This document shows positions 1 to 9,673 of a DNA stretch of 64,000 bases, in pieces. The position numbers were made by a program, and so were the translations under genes. The notes beneath the pieces are model-generated. The model was not told the origin of the DNA. It searched no databases and worked only from the letters and a program-made list of their open reading frames with translations. Each line of letters opens with the position of its first letter. The first letter of the stretch is position 1. The stretch spans positions 930,001 through 994,000 of the forward strand of contig NZ_QGLP01000004.1 in assembly GCF_003202915.1 (NCBI RefSeq), read 5' to 3'. Source of the stretch: Gilliamella apicola (lineage in GTDB: Bacteria; Pseudomonadota; Gammaproteobacteria; Enterobacterales; Orbaceae).

Positions 1-1317
1 TTTGATATTATTTTTAGTCGCTGATACCGTTCCATCACTTCCCAATCCATAAAATAAGGCTTCGAGGGCTGATTTTTGCGGTATAGATTGTTCGGGTAAC
101 GGTAATGACAAACCGGTAATATCATCGTAAATGCCAACAGTAAAGCGAGGTTTTGGTTTATCAGTTGTTAATTCGTTAAATATCGCTAATACACAGCGAG
201 GATCGAACTCTTTTGATGATAAACCATAACGACCACCAATAATTTGAGGTAAATAATTACGTTCTCCACGAGAAAAGCTTTCTGCAAATGCGGTCATTAC
301 ATCTAAATAAAGTGGTTCAGCTTGAGCTCCCGGCTCTTTGGTGCGATCCATCACCGCGATTTTTTTCACGCTTTGCGGAATAATATCAAGAAGATGTTTT
401 GCTGAAAAAGGGCGGAATAATCTAACGATAACTAGACCAACTTTTTCATCGTTTTTGATAAGATGATCGACCACTTCTTTAGTTGTACTGACACCAGAGC
501 CCATGATGACGATAATACGCTCAGCATCTTTTGCGCCATAATATTCGAAAGGTTGATATTTTCTTCCGGTCTCTTTTGCAAATGCTTGCATCGCATCAAC
601 AACATGATGGTAAGCATTTTCATAATACGAATTAACCGCTTCACGACATTGAAAGTAAGTATCCGGATTGGCTGAAGTTCCACGTATTACCGGCTTATCT
701 GGTGTTAATGCTCTAGCTCGAAACGCATCTATCGCTTCGGAAGGTAATAAATGACGAATTTGATCATCACTAATTGGATGAATTTTATTAACTTCATGTG
801 ATGTTCTAAAGCCGTCAAAAAAGTGGACAAATGGCACACGGCTATTAAAGGTTGCTATTTGCGAAATCAACGCTAAATCTTGTGCTTCTTGTACCGAGCT
901 AGAACAAAGCATAGCGAACCCAGTTTGCCTGATTGACATGACATCTGAGTGATCACCAAAAATAGATAACGCATGAGTTGCAACAGTACGAGCGGCAACA
1001 TGTAAAACAAAGGGGGTTAACTCTCCGGCTATTTTATATAGCGAAGGAATCATTAATAGTAAACCTTGGGAAGAGGTAAACGATGTTGCTAATGCGCCCG
1101 TCATTAAAGCACCGTGCACGGTTGATATTGCACCGGCTTCGGATTGCATCTCTACCACTTTTGGCGTATCACCAAATACATTGGGTTTATTAAAGTCTGC
1201 CCATGTACTTGCTTGCTCAGCCATGGATGAACTTGGTGTAATTGGATAAATAGCAATGACTTCGTTTGCACGATATGCGACAGATGACACCGCACTATTA
1301 GCATCTGATATGATCAT
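1..1317 (-). CDS. nifJ: Pyruvate:ferredoxin (flavodoxin) oxidoreductase, N-terminal part
   Basis: Leftward gene cut by the window edge: 439 codons from the ATG at 1317 with no stop before base 1. The product begins MIISDANSAVSSVAYRANE and continues with IAIYPITPSS, the pyrimidine-binding domain of the pyruvate:flavodoxin oxidoreductase family. Further hallmarks are VVEMQSEAGAI, FTSSQGLLLMIP, THALSIFGDHSDVM and VIRGTSANPDTYFQ, then the domain II segment with RLFRPFSAKHLL. The enzyme oxidises pyruvate to acetyl-CoA and CO2, reducing flavodoxin or ferredoxin. It is cytoplasmic, with TPP and Fe-S clusters; the C-terminal cluster and TPP domains lie outside the window. It resembles E. coli YdbK closely (from memory). 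Confidence 0.95.
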   Translation of the reverse strand, partial: MIISDANSAVSSVAYRANEVIAIYPITPSSSMAEQASTWADFNKPNVFGDTPKVVEMQSEAGAISTVHGALMTGALATSFTSSQGLLLMIPSLYKIAGELTPFVLHVAARTVATHALSIFGDHSDVMSIRQTGFAMLCSSSVQEAQDLALISQIATFNSRVPFVHFFDGFRTSHEVNKIHPISDDQIRHLLPSEAIDAFRARALTPDKPVIRGTSANPDTYFQCREAVNSYYENAYHHVVDAMQAFAKETGRKYQPFEYYGAKDAERIIVIMGSGVSTTKEVVDHLIKNDEKVGLVIVRLFRPFSAKHLLDIIPQSVKKIAVMDRTKEPGAQAEPLYLDVMTAFAESFSRGERNYLPQIIGGRYGLSSKEFDPRCVLAIFNELTTDKPKPRFTVGIYDDITGLSLPLPEQSIPQKSALEALFYGLGSDGTVSATKNNIK

Positions 1318-1637
1318 TAAAAAACCTTGTATTTTATAGTGTTATGACATTACTTCATTATTATATTTTTGGCTATTGTACCAGAAAGTCTGATAGCTTT
1401 TAGTTATTTTTATGTTAAATTTTTCGTTGTAGCTGGTCGTTTTTAATCACAACTAAGGAAATTATTAGCTGTAAACTGTAGAGAAAAGATTAATTACTGA
1501 GCTAATTAAAAGCGTTAATAGCTATGAAGATTTTTAACGTCTGAATTATGCTTAGTCATGATACATGATAGGCAGTACTTATGTAAAAATTTATATTATC
1601 CAACTAGTTGTAGTTGAATAATATAAAAAAAGAGGCG
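1318..1637. other. Intergenic region between nifJ and purM
   Basis: About 320 AT-rich bases. The only clear structure is the purM terminator hairpin at 1591-1626. The remainder should hold the nifJ promoter, but no convincing promoter or operator was identified, and no small gene was seen. Confidence 0.5.
1591..1626 (-). terminator. purM terminator hairpin
   Basis: Arms 1591-1606 and 1611-1626 pair over 16 positions with one mismatch and a 4-base loop. It lies 12 bases past the purM stop. Read leftward it is followed by ATTTTTA, as in an intrinsic terminator, although the stem is AT-rich. Confidence 0.6.
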
Positions 1638-2675
1638 TTATTTTATAATTACTCGCTCAGCGGATGATGACGTTTTTATTTCACCTAATAGCCATGCTTT
1701 TTCACCATGTTGATTAAGTAACTGGATAGCTTGGTCTACTGACTGTTTTGGTAAAGCGATAATTAAACCGACACCGCAGTTAAATGTGCGATACATTTCA
1801 TGACGGCTTACGTTACCAGCCTGTTGTAGCCAGTTGAAGATGGCCGGCCATTGCCAACTAGATTCATCAATAATCGCTTGAGTGTTATCCGGTAAAACTC
1901 GAGGAATATTTTCCCAAAACCCACCACCGGTAATATGGGCAATCGCATGAACGTCGATTTTTGCAATCAAATCTAACACTGATTTGACGTAAATTTTAGT
2001 TGGAGCAAGTAAATGATCGGCTAATGGTTTGCCATCCAATTGCTCTGTAGCAGGGTTTACACCACTGACTTCAATTATTTTACGCACCAAAGAATAACCA
2101 TTGGAATGAGCACCACTTGATGCAAGGGCAATTAATGCATCACCATCTTGTACTTTACTGCTATCAATTATTGCCGATTTTTCAACAACACCGACACAAA
2201 ATCCAGCTAAATCATAATCGTCACCTTGATACATACCAGGCATTTCCGCCGTTTCACCACCAACTAATGCACAACCAGATTGTTTACAACCTTCAGCGAT
2301 ACCTGTAACGACAGTTGCTGCTACATCAACATTGAGTTTACCGGTTGCATAATAATCTAGGAAGAATAATGGTTCTGCCCCTTGAACAATCAAATCATTA
2401 ACGCACATTGCAACTAAATCAATACCAATTGATTCATGACGATTTAAATCCATCGCAAGACGTAATTTTGTACCAACGCCATCAGTACCTGACACTAAAA
2501 TAGGTTGCTTATATTTTTGTGGAATTGCACATAGTGCACCAAAACCACCTAGTCCACCCATAACTTCAGGACGTTTGGTCTCTTTTACGACAGATTTAAT
2601 GCGATTGACCAATTCATTACCAGCATCAATATCGACACCGGCATCTTTATAGCTAAGAGATTTGTTATTTGACAC
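1638..2675 (-). CDS. purM: Phosphoribosylformylglycinamidine cyclo-ligase
   Basis: AIR synthetase, the fifth step of de novo purine synthesis: FGAM plus ATP gives 5-aminoimidazole ribotide. The 345-residue length matches the E. coli protein. It shows [15 protein letters not shown] at the N-terminus, GGLGGFGAL, the ATP/substrate loop [21 protein letters not shown] and [18 protein letters not shown]. The start is GTG with AAGGA about 9 bases upstream. In enteric bacteria purM is followed by purN; here it stands alone with a terminator directly behind it. No PurR-type palindrome was seen in the 90 bases upstream. Confidence 0.97.
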   Translation of the reverse strand: MSNNKSLSYKDAGVDIDAGNELVNRIKSVVKETKRPEVMGGLGGFGALCAIPQKYKQPILVSGTDGVGTKLRLAMDLNRHESIGIDLVAMCVNDLIVQGAEPLFFLDYYATGKLNVDVAATVVTGIAEGCKQSGCALVGGETAEMPGMYQGDDYDLAGFCVGVVEKSAIIDSSKVQDGDALIALASSGAHSNGYSLVRKIIEVSGVNPATEQLDGKPLADHLLAPTKIYVKSVLDLIAKIDVHAIAHITGGGFWENIPRVLPDNTQAIIDESSWQWPAIFNWLQQAGNVSRHEMYRTFNCGVGLIIALPKQSVDQAIQLLNQHGEKAWLLGEIKTSSSAERVIIK

Positions 2676-2766
2676 GGGGAGCAGTCCTTACAGTAGAAAA
2701 ATTGCTGGTTATTTTAGCAAGGATGAAATTTATTGGCGACTAATTATTGCTAAAATAACTCATTGA

Positions 2767-3186
2767 TTAAATGGAATCGTTATTTGCAAACCAACTTTCT
2801 AAAATAATAATGGCGGAAGTTGCATCAACATGGCCTTTTTCAAGAGCTCGGTAACCGCGCGAAGCAAAAATATGTGATTTTGCCTCAACAGTTGATAATC
2901 GTTCATCTTGTAGATGTACTTGATAACCAAACATACCATGCAAGCGATTAGCAAATTTACGAGCTCTAGCTGTTAAAGGTTGTTCTGTACCATCCATATT
3001 TAGTGGCAAGCCTACCACTAAATAATCTGGTTGCCAGTCGTTAAGTACTTTTTCAATAGATTGCCAATTGGGTATGCCATCACGCGCTTTAAATGAACAA
3101 AGCGGATTTGCTGTTTTAGTAATATCTTGGCCAATAGCCGCCCCTATACTGGCCGTACCGAAATCAAAAGCTATAATGGTAGCCAT
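2767..3186 (-). CDS. ruvX: Holliday junction resolvase-like protein RuvX (YqgF)
   Basis: A 139-residue RNase H-fold protein of the YqgF/RuvX family, implicated in 16S rRNA pre-processing and proposed as a resolvase. Visible motifs are [11 protein letters not shown] (first acidic residue), [30 protein letters not shown] (second acidic site) and [15 protein letters not shown] (third). It lies 3 bases behind yqgE on the same strand, the order seen in enterics, and is probably co-transcribed with it. Confidence 0.93.
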   Translation of the reverse strand: MATIIAFDFGTASIGAAIGQDITKTANPLCSFKARDGIPNWQSIEKVLNDWQPDYLVVGLPLNMDGTEQPLTARARKFANRLHGMFGYQVHLQDERLSTVEAKSHIFASRGYRALEKGHVDATSAIIILESWFANNDSI

Positions 3187-3189
3187 GGT

Positions 3190-3747
3190 TTATGCATTAC
3201 CAATTTGATGAGAAATCGTACTGATATTAATACCCAATGCTTCAGCGGCTTTTTTCCAACGATCTTCAATAGCAACTTCAAAAATAATTTGTGGATCAGC
3301 TTTAGTAACTAACCAATCATTTTTGGCGACTTCATCTTCAAGTTGAAAAGAGTACCAACTGGAGTAGCCTAGCGCTAAAAAGATATCTTTCGGTTGTTCA
3401 GGTGAGCCGATTGATTTCAATGCATCAAGTGATGTGGTTATCATAACATCGTCAGAAATTTGTATACTAGAGGCAAATCCCTGATGCGGTGTATGTAGGA
3501 TAAATCCTTGCTCATCAGCAAGAGGTCCTCCACAAAATACTGGATGCTCAAGCTCAGCACAACTTTTTGAGGCGGTGATTTCGAGCCGAGATAGTACCGT
3601 TTCAACATTGAGTTCTAAAATAGGCTTATTAACAATAATGCCCATCGCACCATCTCGATTATGTTCACAAATATACACCACAGAACGACTAAATATAGAA
3701 TCATGAACTGTTGGCATAGCAATAATAAAATGATTTTTTAAATTCAT
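3190..3747 (-). CDS. yqgE: UPF0301 family protein YqgE
   Basis: A 185-residue member of the UPF0301/DUF179 family, recognised from NHFIIAMPTVHDSIFSRSVV near the start, GAMGIIVNKP, FCGGPLADEQGFILH and LALGYSSWYSFQLEDEV. Its biochemical function is unknown; it is conserved next to ruvX in many proteobacteria, as here. The start ATG follows the GNAT gene by about 20 bases, so the run gshB-GNAT-yqgE-ruvX is likely one transcript. Confidence 0.92.
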   Translation of the reverse strand: MNLKNHFIIAMPTVHDSIFSRSVVYICEHNRDGAMGIIVNKPILELNVETVLSRLEITASKSCAELEHPVFCGGPLADEQGFILHTPHQGFASSIQISDDVMITTSLDALKSIGSPEQPKDIFLALGYSSWYSFQLEDEVAKNDWLVTKADPQIIFEVAIEDRWKKAAEALGINISTISHQIGNA

Positions 3748-3767
3748 ACGCTCACATTGTAGTTAAA

Positions 3768-4220
3768 TTATAATGCACATTTACCAATTTTGACTTTATG
3801 TTCAACATTACAACGCATTAATACTTCAGGATAATTGGTTTCCTCATTGATGGATTCCCCAACAATTGCAAAATCTTGTGATAAATAAAAGTTTATCGCA
3901 TCACTATTTTGTTTATATACATGAACTGATAGTTCTTTGTGGTGCTGTTTGGCTTTTTCTAAAAGTGCCGAACCAGTACCTTGATGTTGAGAGTTTTTTT
4001 CAACAAACAATCCAGAAATATAATTTTCAGTCAAACCGATAAAACCGACAACACCATTAATATCTTGTACATAAATCGTCGACATTGGAATCAACATTTT
4101 AACTATATCGTAATTCTGTTTAAAAAATTCAGGATCTATAAAATTGTGAGCCTGCTCGTTACCTTGTAACCATAAATTCATTATGGCATCTAAATCTTTT
4201 GCTTGGTATTCTCTAATCAT
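3768..4220 (-). CDS. GNAT family N-acetyltransferase (YiaC-like)
   Basis: 150 residues with a GNAT fold. It begins MIREYQAKDLDAIMNLWL, has the strand IYVQDINGVVGFIGL, then the acetyl-CoA loop motif NSQHQGTGSALLEKAK and the C-terminal NSDAINFYLSQDF. The pattern matches the YiaC/YjaB group of small acetyltransferases, some of which acetylate protein lysines. It is inserted between gshB and yqgE, which are adjacent in E. coli, only 2 bases after gshB. The substrate cannot be predicted from sequence. Confidence 0.82.
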   Translation of the reverse strand: MIREYQAKDLDAIMNLWLQGNEQAHNFIDPEFFKQNYDIVKMLIPMSTIYVQDINGVVGFIGLTENYISGLFVEKNSQHQGTGSALLEKAKQHHKELSVHVYKQNSDAINFYLSQDFAIVGESINEETNYPEVLMRCNVEHKVKIGKCAL

Positions 4221-4222
4221 GT

Positions 4223-5179
4223 TTAACTCTTTTTATTTAATCTTAATTCAATCGCATCCATTAAAAGCCCTGTGATTGATAAATCAGGATGAGCAGCTTC
4301 AATTTCTCGTACACACGTTGGGCTAGTGACGTTTATCTCAGTTAACTTATCACCAATGATATCAAGCCCTACAAATAACAGTCCTTTCTGTTTTAATGTT
4401 GGTCCAATACTGTTGGCAATTTTCCAATCACTATCGCTTAAAGCTCTTACTTCACCATGTCCACCCGCAGCTAAGTTTCCTCGTGTTTCGCCTTTTTGCG
4501 GTATCCGTGCTAAACAATAAGGAACAGGGACACCGTCGACAACTAATACCCGTTTATCGCCATCTTTGATGGCGGGTACAAAGTTTTGCGCCATACAATA
4601 ACGGCGGTTATGTTCAGTAAGCGTTTCAATAATAACAGAGATATTTGGATCATCTTGTTTGATCCTAAAAATTGATGAACCGCCCATACCATCAAGTGGT
4701 TTTAAAATAATATCTTGATACTGTTGATGAAAAGCCTTAATTTGTGATGTTTGGCGAGTAACTAAGGTTTCTGGTGTGAAATCAGCAAACCAGGCCGTAA
4801 ATAATTTTTCATTACAATCACGTAGGCTTTGTGGTTTGTTTACCACTAAAACGCCTTTTTCTTCGGCGCGCTCTAAAATATAGGTCGCATAGATAAATTC
4901 GGTATCAAAGGGTGGGTCTTTACGCATCAATATTACGTCAAGTTCACTTAAAGCTATTGTTTGATCCTCACCTAAATCAAACCAATGTTCATTGTTATTA
5001 TGCACCGTTAATGTTCGAGTGGTAGCACATGCTTCACCATTACGTAAAAACAGATCATTCATCTCCATATAATAAAGTTGATAACCTCGCTGTTGTGCCT
5101 CGAGTAGCATAGCAAAGCTGGTATCTTTTTTTAGTTTGATATGACTAATGGGATCCATAACAATACCAAGTTTGATCAT
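4223..5179 (-). CDS. gshB: Glutathione synthetase
   Basis: ATP-grasp ligase joining gamma-glutamylcysteine and glycine, the second step of glutathione synthesis. The 318 residues are typical of the family. Motifs are LGIVMDPISHIKLKKDTSFA at the N-terminus, LMRKDPPFDTEF, ILKPLDGMGGSSIFRI (ATP-binding lysine and glycine-rich loop), GDKRVLVVDG and LTEINVTSPTCVREIE (metal-binding E and N). It sits 214 bases behind rsmE, the same order as in enterics. Confidence 0.96.
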   Translation of the reverse strand: MIKLGIVMDPISHIKLKKDTSFAMLLEAQQRGYQLYYMEMNDLFLRNGEACATTRTLTVHNNNEHWFDLGEDQTIALSELDVILMRKDPPFDTEFIYATYILERAEEKGVLVVNKPQSLRDCNEKLFTAWFADFTPETLVTRQTSQIKAFHQQYQDIILKPLDGMGGSSIFRIKQDDPNISVIIETLTEHNRRYCMAQNFVPAIKDGDKRVLVVDGVPVPYCLARIPQKGETRGNLAAGGHGEVRALSDSDWKIANSIGPTLKQKGLLFVGLDIIGDKLTEINVTSPTCVREIEAAHPDLSITGLLMDAIELRLNKKS

Positions 5180-5393
5180 GGTGACTCCTTACTGATTTTA
5201 TTTGATGGTACTAATTTTTGATTGTAGTAAATTTGGTGTTGATAACCTGCATGCTTTTCTACCTATTCAATAAATCTTATACGAAATTAGGGCAGAGGGT
5301 GGTGTTAGCAAGAGTAATCAAATTTGCAACTATCATACTCGTTACCGATTAATAAGCAAAGCAATCATTTGTTAACTTATTCATTTTAAGTAA

Positions 5394-6119
5394 TTAACCT
5401 AAATCACCTAGACGAACCTGAAGAGCAGTTATTGCTGTGAGCGCAGCGGTTTCAGTCCGTAAAACTCGTGGTCCGAGTAAGATATCAGTAAACTGATATT
5501 GATGTGTCATTTGAATTTCTTCATTAGACAGCCCACCTTCTGGTCCAATTAATAAACTCAGGTTTTGATTATCTGAGGGTAATTGGTTAATCCTTTTTTC
5601 GGCTTTGGGATGTAAGTTTAGTTTTAAACTGTCCGTTAAACTAGCACACCAATTTTCCAATTTTATTACTGGATTTATAGTTGGGACGATGTTACGCCCA
5701 CATTGTTCACATGCTGAGATGACAATTTTTTGCCATTGTTGTACTTTTTTTTCCAGCCTTTCTTGATCAAGTTTGACGCCACAACGTTCAGAAAGTAACG
5801 GTGTTATGGTAGTGACCCCTAATTCAACTGATTTTTGAATGGTAAATTCCATTTTATCACCACGAGAAATCACTTGTCCTAAATGAATATTTAGTGGTGA
5901 TTCACGATCATCTAAGACAGTATTGGCTGTTTTTACCATAACTGTCTTTTTATTCACTTCTTGGATCACAGCGGGAGTAATATGGTTAGAACCATCAAAT
6001 AAAGTTATGGATTCGCCGGGCTTCATTCTTAAAACACGGATTAGATGATTAAATGCATTATCATCCAAAGTTATTAAACTATTTTGATTAATCGAGTAAG
6101 GCTGAAAAATTCGCGTCAT
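5394..6119 (-). CDS. rsmE: 16S rRNA (uracil-1498-N3)-methyltransferase
   Basis: SPOUT-class methyltransferase of 241 residues. The N-terminal PUA-like part contains [19 protein letters not shown]. The knotted C-terminal AdoMet-binding part contains [16 protein letters not shown] and [25 protein letters not shown]-type residues appear as [18 protein letters not shown]. It methylates N3 of U1498 in 16S rRNA. It is the first gene of the leftward run that continues into gshB, and is divergent from folB. Confidence 0.95.
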   Translation of the reverse strand: MTRIFQPYSINQNSLITLDDNAFNHLIRVLRMKPGESITLFDGSNHITPAVIQEVNKKTVMVKTANTVLDDRESPLNIHLGQVISRGDKMEFTIQKSVELGVTTITPLLSERCGVKLDQERLEKKVQQWQKIVISACEQCGRNIVPTINPVIKLENWCASLTDSLKLNLHPKAEKRINQLPSDNQNLSLLIGPEGGLSNEEIQMTHQYQFTDILLGPRVLRTETAALTAITALQVRLGDLG

Positions 6120-6205
6120 ATAAACTATTATTTACTATAATTTGCAATAAATTATAGCGTAATTTATTAAGTTTCGGTAATCTCTATTTTAAATATTAGT
6201 AATAT

Positions 6206-6586
6206 ATGGAATTAAATATGACCTTTATGATTACAGATAGAGTACTAATTGAATCACTAACGGTTTATACCACAATTGGCGTCTATGATTGGGAGAAGAC
6301 CATAAAACAAAAGTTAATTCTTGATTTAGAAATTGCTTGGGATAATAAGCCAGCAGGAAAAAGCGATAAAGTTGAGTTTTGTTTAGACTATTTTGTGGTT
6401 TGCCAATCAATAACTTCATTTATTGAAGCTAATAAATTTGAACTTATCGAAACGGTAGCCGAACGTGTTGCAGAATTAGTCATTAAACAATTTTCAGTAC
6501 AATGGTTAAAAATAAAAGTTTCAAAACCAGATGCTATTGCCAATGCTGGTAATGTTGCAGTGCTAATTGAACGTAGTGCTAATTAA
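6206..6586 (+). CDS. folB: Dihydroneopterin aldolase
   Basis: Folate pathway aldolase that cleaves 7,8-dihydroneopterin to 6-hydroxymethyl-dihydropterin and glycolaldehyde. It shows VYTTIGVYDWEKTIKQKL with the conserved glutamate, CLDYFVVCQSI with the conserved tyrosine, and IKVSKPDAIANAGNVAVLIER with the catalytic lysine. The start is uncertain: ATGs at 6206 and 6218 are both in frame, and no strong Shine-Dalgarno favours either. The metallo-hydrolase gene follows 19 bases after the stop. Confidence 0.93.
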   Translation: MELNMTFMITDRVLIESLTVYTTIGVYDWEKTIKQKLILDLEIAWDNKPAGKSDKVEFCLDYFVVCQSITSFIEANKFELIETVAERVAELVIKQFSVQWLKIKVSKPDAIANAGNVAVLIERSAN

Positions 6587-6605
6587 CCTCAACAAGATTA
6601 AATTA

Positions 6606-7625
6606 ATGAATAAACAAAACAAAGTGCTAAATGAGTTACTTAATGAACTAAGTGATATGTCACATCATAAGGCTAGAGGATTTGATAATATCGAACCTTT
6701 TTCGATTAGATTAACCGATGCTTTACGTTGGCGGATTAAACGTAAAGTCTTACCGCCAAAAGCCGGATATCAAGCATTTAATCAAACATGGTGTAGCTCA
6801 ATTGATATTAACCTAGAAGGAAATAGAGTTTGGTGGATAGGTCATTCAACTACGTTGATAAGACTTAAAAACAAATGGATATTAACCGATCCAGTTTTTT
6901 CTAACCGAGTATCGCCGTTTCAATTTATCGGCCCAAAACGACGTACCCAACCCGCCATTACTATTAATCAATTACCTATGATTGATGTGGTTGTGATATC
7001 GCACAATCATTATGATCATCTTGATTTTAATAGTATCCGGCAACTTATAACACGTTTTCCACAAATGACTATTTTGGTTCCTTTAGGGCTCAAGGCAAAA
7101 TTGAAAAGGTGGGGAGCGAAGCATATTATTGAGTTGGACTGGTGGCAATCTATAAATACTCATGAGATAACATTTACCGCTACCCCAGCAAAACATTGGA
7201 GTAATCGTGGCGTTTTTGATGTAAATAAAGCCTTATGGTGTGGTTGGGTAATGCAAACCGATATTGATAATCCATTGTTAACCAAAACCATTTACTTTAT
7301 GGGGGATACCGGTTATTCAGCGAGTTTAAAAAAAATTGCTGACCGATTTAAACAGATCGACCTAGCGCTGATACCAATTGGTGCATATGCTCCGCGATGG
7401 TTTATGCAATCACAGCACATCGATCCACAGCAAGCATTGCAACTTTATGATGAGTTAAATTGCCAATCGGCTATTGCGATTCATTGGGGTGCTTTTGAAT
7501 TAGCTGATGAACCATTAGACGAGCCACCAGCTTTATTAAAATCATTAAAAGAAGATCGAGTTTTTCATTTATTAAAAATAGGTGATAGCTTGGCTATCAA
7601 TCCACTTAATAATGCATTAAAATAA
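6606..7625 (+). CDS. MBL-fold metallo-hydrolase
   Basis: A 339-residue metallo-beta-lactamase-fold hydrolase resembling the NAPE-PLD/UlaG-like group. The signature is VVVISHNHYDHLD (HxHxDH zinc motif), preceded by VWWIGHSTTLIRL and ILTDPVFSNRVSPF. Later come TPAKHWSNRG, FMGDTGYSA and AIAIHWGAFELADEP, which carry further metal ligands. The ATG at 6606 is preferred; a TTG 39 bases upstream overlaps folB. There is no signal peptide, so it is probably cytoplasmic. The substrate is unknown. Confidence 0.85.
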   Translation: MNKQNKVLNELLNELSDMSHHKARGFDNIEPFSIRLTDALRWRIKRKVLPPKAGYQAFNQTWCSSIDINLEGNRVWWIGHSTTLIRLKNKWILTDPVFSNRVSPFQFIGPKRRTQPAITINQLPMIDVVVISHNHYDHLDFNSIRQLITRFPQMTILVPLGLKAKLKRWGAKHIIELDWWQSINTHEITFTATPAKHWSNRGVFDVNKALWCGWVMQTDIDNPLLTKTIYFMGDTGYSASLKKIADRFKQIDLALIPIGAYAPRWFMQSQHIDPQQALQLYDELNCQSAIAIHWGAFELADEPLDEPPALLKSLKEDRVFHLLKIGDSLAINPLNNALK

Positions 7626-7675
7626 TTCACAATAATAATTTTAAATAATATTTTGACATTTGAGAGGGAAATAAG

Positions 7676-7882
7676 ATGAAATCAGTAATTCTTGCTCTAA
7701 CTAGCATCACGCTTAGCTTAAGTTTAATGGCTTGTGGCGGTAAAAATGATGAAGGCAAACAATATCATTGGTCAAAAGCACATGGCGTACTTGAAGATTG
7801 TCGTGGTGTGATGAGTAAATCAGCACAATGTCAAAAAAATTCAAATAACCAACAATACTTAATTCAAATCGATAGGTATTAA
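7676..7882 (+). CDS. Small putative lipoprotein, 68 residues
   Basis: The N-terminus MKSVILALTSITLSLSLMAC is a lipoprotein signal peptide ending in an LMAC lipobox, followed by GG. The mature part has two further cysteines in LEDCRGVMSKSAQCQKN, a spacing loosely like that of EexN/TrbK-type small lipoproteins; this likeness is weak. A strong Shine-Dalgarno (GAGAGGGA) precedes the ATG. The next gene starts one base after the stop, so the two are translationally linked. Function unknown. Confidence 0.7.
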   Translation: MKSVILALTSITLSLSLMACGGKNDEGKQYHWSKAHGVLEDCRGVMSKSAQCQKNSNNQQYLIQIDRY

Positions 7883-7883
7883 T

Positions 7884-8312
7884 ATGAGTCCTTGGCTTAT
7901 TTATGCCTTGTTATCGGCAATTTCCGCTGCGGCTGTTGCTATTCTCGGCAAAATTGGTTTACAACATCTTGACGCCAATACCGCCACTGCAATTCGCGCA
8001 ATTGTCATGGCGATATTCTTGGTCGGTGTGGTAGTAGTTCAAGGAAAGCTAAATTTAATCAATACGTTTTTTAACGATAAAAAGGCACTTCTTATTATTG
8101 CATTGAGTGGGGTAGCAGGAGCATTATCATGGTTATTCTACTTTTTGGCAATAAAAGAAGGAAAAGTATCACAAGTTGCTCCAATAGATAAATTAAGCGT
8201 TGTTTTTGCAGTAATTTTTGCCGCTATCATATTTGGTGAAAAAATTTCGTTACTTTCTGCCATTGGTGTTGCTATGATTGCGGCGGGTGCCGTTTTAGTT
8301 GCGCTATTTTAA
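7884..8312 (+). CDS. Half-length EamA family transporter
   Basis: 142 residues with about five hydrophobic helices and one EamA repeat: SPWLIYALLSAISAAAVAIL near the start, GALSWLFYFLAIKEGKVSQVAPIDKLSVVF and FGEKISLLSAIGVAMIAAGA near the end. Full-length DMT transporters have two repeats of about 140 residues. This single-repeat form would need to dimerise, as other half-size DMT proteins do. It begins one base after the lipoprotein stop. Its last bases overlap the convergent moeA by 9 bp. Confidence 0.85.
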   Translation: MSPWLIYALLSAISAAAVAILGKIGLQHLDANTATAIRAIVMAIFLVGVVVVQGKLNLINTFFNDKKALLIIALSGVAGALSWLFYFLAIKEGKVSQVAPIDKLSVVFAVIFAAIIFGEKISLLSAIGVAMIAAGAVLVALF

Positions 8313-9530
8313 TAAATTATTGAATAGCTCAACTGTCACCAACTCTCCTTTAGCAACATTGCCTCTATCTTGTTCAATTACAATAAAACAATTGGCGTGA
8401 TTAAATGATTGAGTTAAATGTGATCCTTGTTGACCTGTTGAAAACACTTCTAATTCACCGTCAGTATTGATTTGCAACCTGCCACGTTGAAAATCTAATC
8501 GACCAACACTTTTTTTAAGATTAGTTGCTGTTTTTACTTTAAACGACATCCTATTAGTAGTTAAACTTTGTCCTACAAGGGCGAGAATCAAAGGCTGAAC
8601 TAACTGATAAAAAGTCACCAACGTTGAAACTGGATTGCCAGGTAATCCACAAAACAATGCATTACCTATTTTGCCAAAAGCAAACGGTTTGCCTGGTTTC
8701 ATGGCAATTTTCCAAAAATTGATCTGACCAAGTTCCGCTAAAGCCGTTTTAGTATAATCTGCATCACCGACAGAAACTCCACCGCTAGTAATCACTAAAT
8801 CAGCGAGTTTAGATGCTGTTTCTAACGATTGTTTAATTAGGTTTGGATCATCGGCAATAATACCTAAATCGATGATTTGGCAATTTAATTGAGTCAATAA
8901 TAATTTGAGCGTAAATCGATTACTATCATAAATAGCACTATCATTTGTCAGAGGATTGCCTATATCGAATAATTCATTGCCAGTTGAGAAAATAGCGACT
9001 TTTAATTTACTAAATACGGTTAATTCTGCTATGCCAAGTGTAGCTAAACTCGATAGTGTGGCAATGGTTAAACGAATTCCTTTATCCACTACCACTGAAC
9101 CTTGTTTGCTATCTTCACCGATATAACGAATATTGCTGCCTGATTTGATTTCATATGGAAATTTAATGCCTGCAGGGGTTGATTCGGTCTGTTCCTGCAT
9201 AACAACCGCCTCAGCTTCATCAGGAACAGGCGCTCCTGTCATAATACGTAAGCAAGTCCCTATAGGCCAATTTAGATTTGAGATATCATCGCCGGCAAAA
9301 ATAGTGGTTGCCAATGGTAATAACTTCGACTGATTGATATCTGATAACCGCACCGCATAGCCATCCATAGCTGAATTATTAAAACTAGGTACATTAATTG
9401 GCGAAACCACCGGTTCAGCAGTAACACGATCTAAGGCTGCTAATAACGTTACTTTTTCAGTTAAAGGTTTATGATTTAATGATGCCGCCTCAAGTAAAGC
9501 TTTTTTAGCTTGTTCAAAGGTTAATAACAT
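8304..9530 (-). CDS. moeA: Molybdopterin molybdenumtransferase
   Basis: 408 residues of the MoeA family, which inserts molybdate into adenylylated molybdopterin. Seen are VPSFNNSAMDGYAVR, RIMTGAPVPDEAEAVVMQE, NIRYIGEDSKQG, the MoCF domain with VAIFSTGNELFDIG, LVITSGGVSVGDADYTK, KPGKPFAFG and FCGLPGNPVSTLVTF, and a C-terminal beta domain. No moeB follows. The C-terminus overlaps the convergent EamA gene by 9 bases. Confidence 0.95.
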   Translation of the reverse strand: MLLTFEQAKKALLEAASLNHKPLTEKVTLLAALDRVTAEPVVSPINVPSFNNSAMDGYAVRLSDINQSKLLPLATTIFAGDDISNLNWPIGTCLRIMTGAPVPDEAEAVVMQEQTESTPAGIKFPYEIKSGSNIRYIGEDSKQGSVVVDKGIRLTIATLSSLATLGIAELTVFSKLKVAIFSTGNELFDIGNPLTNDSAIYDSNRFTLKLLLTQLNCQIIDLGIIADDPNLIKQSLETASKLADLVITSGGVSVGDADYTKTALAELGQINFWKIAMKPGKPFAFGKIGNALFCGLPGNPVSTLVTFYQLVQPLILALVGQSLTTNRMSFKVKTATNLKKSVGRLDFQRGRLQINTDGELEVFSTGQQGSHLTQSFNHANCFIVIEQDRGNVAKGELVTVELFNNLLK

Positions 9531-9631
9531 AAATAAAATTCCTTATAATTGTTTGTCCGTTATCGTGATAGGTGATAAGTCGTTGAGTTGTGGGGGGTAA
9601 CAAATTGCAAACTTTAGTTACTAGTTAAACA

Positions 9632-9660
9632 AGAAAACAGGTGCCGAACTCTACGGCACC
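9632..9660 (-). terminator. ychF terminator
   Basis: GC-rich inverted repeat GGTGCCG at 9640-9646 and CGGCACC at 9654-9660 with a 7-base loop. It lies 13 bases beyond the ychF stop, and read leftward it is followed by TGTTTTCTTGTTT. Confidence 0.8.
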
Positions 9661-9673
9661 AATTAAAACGTAA

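Noticed and set aside
432-683. Short overlapping frames on both strands within nifJ
   Set aside because: They lie entirely inside the conserved nifJ frame and show no independent features.
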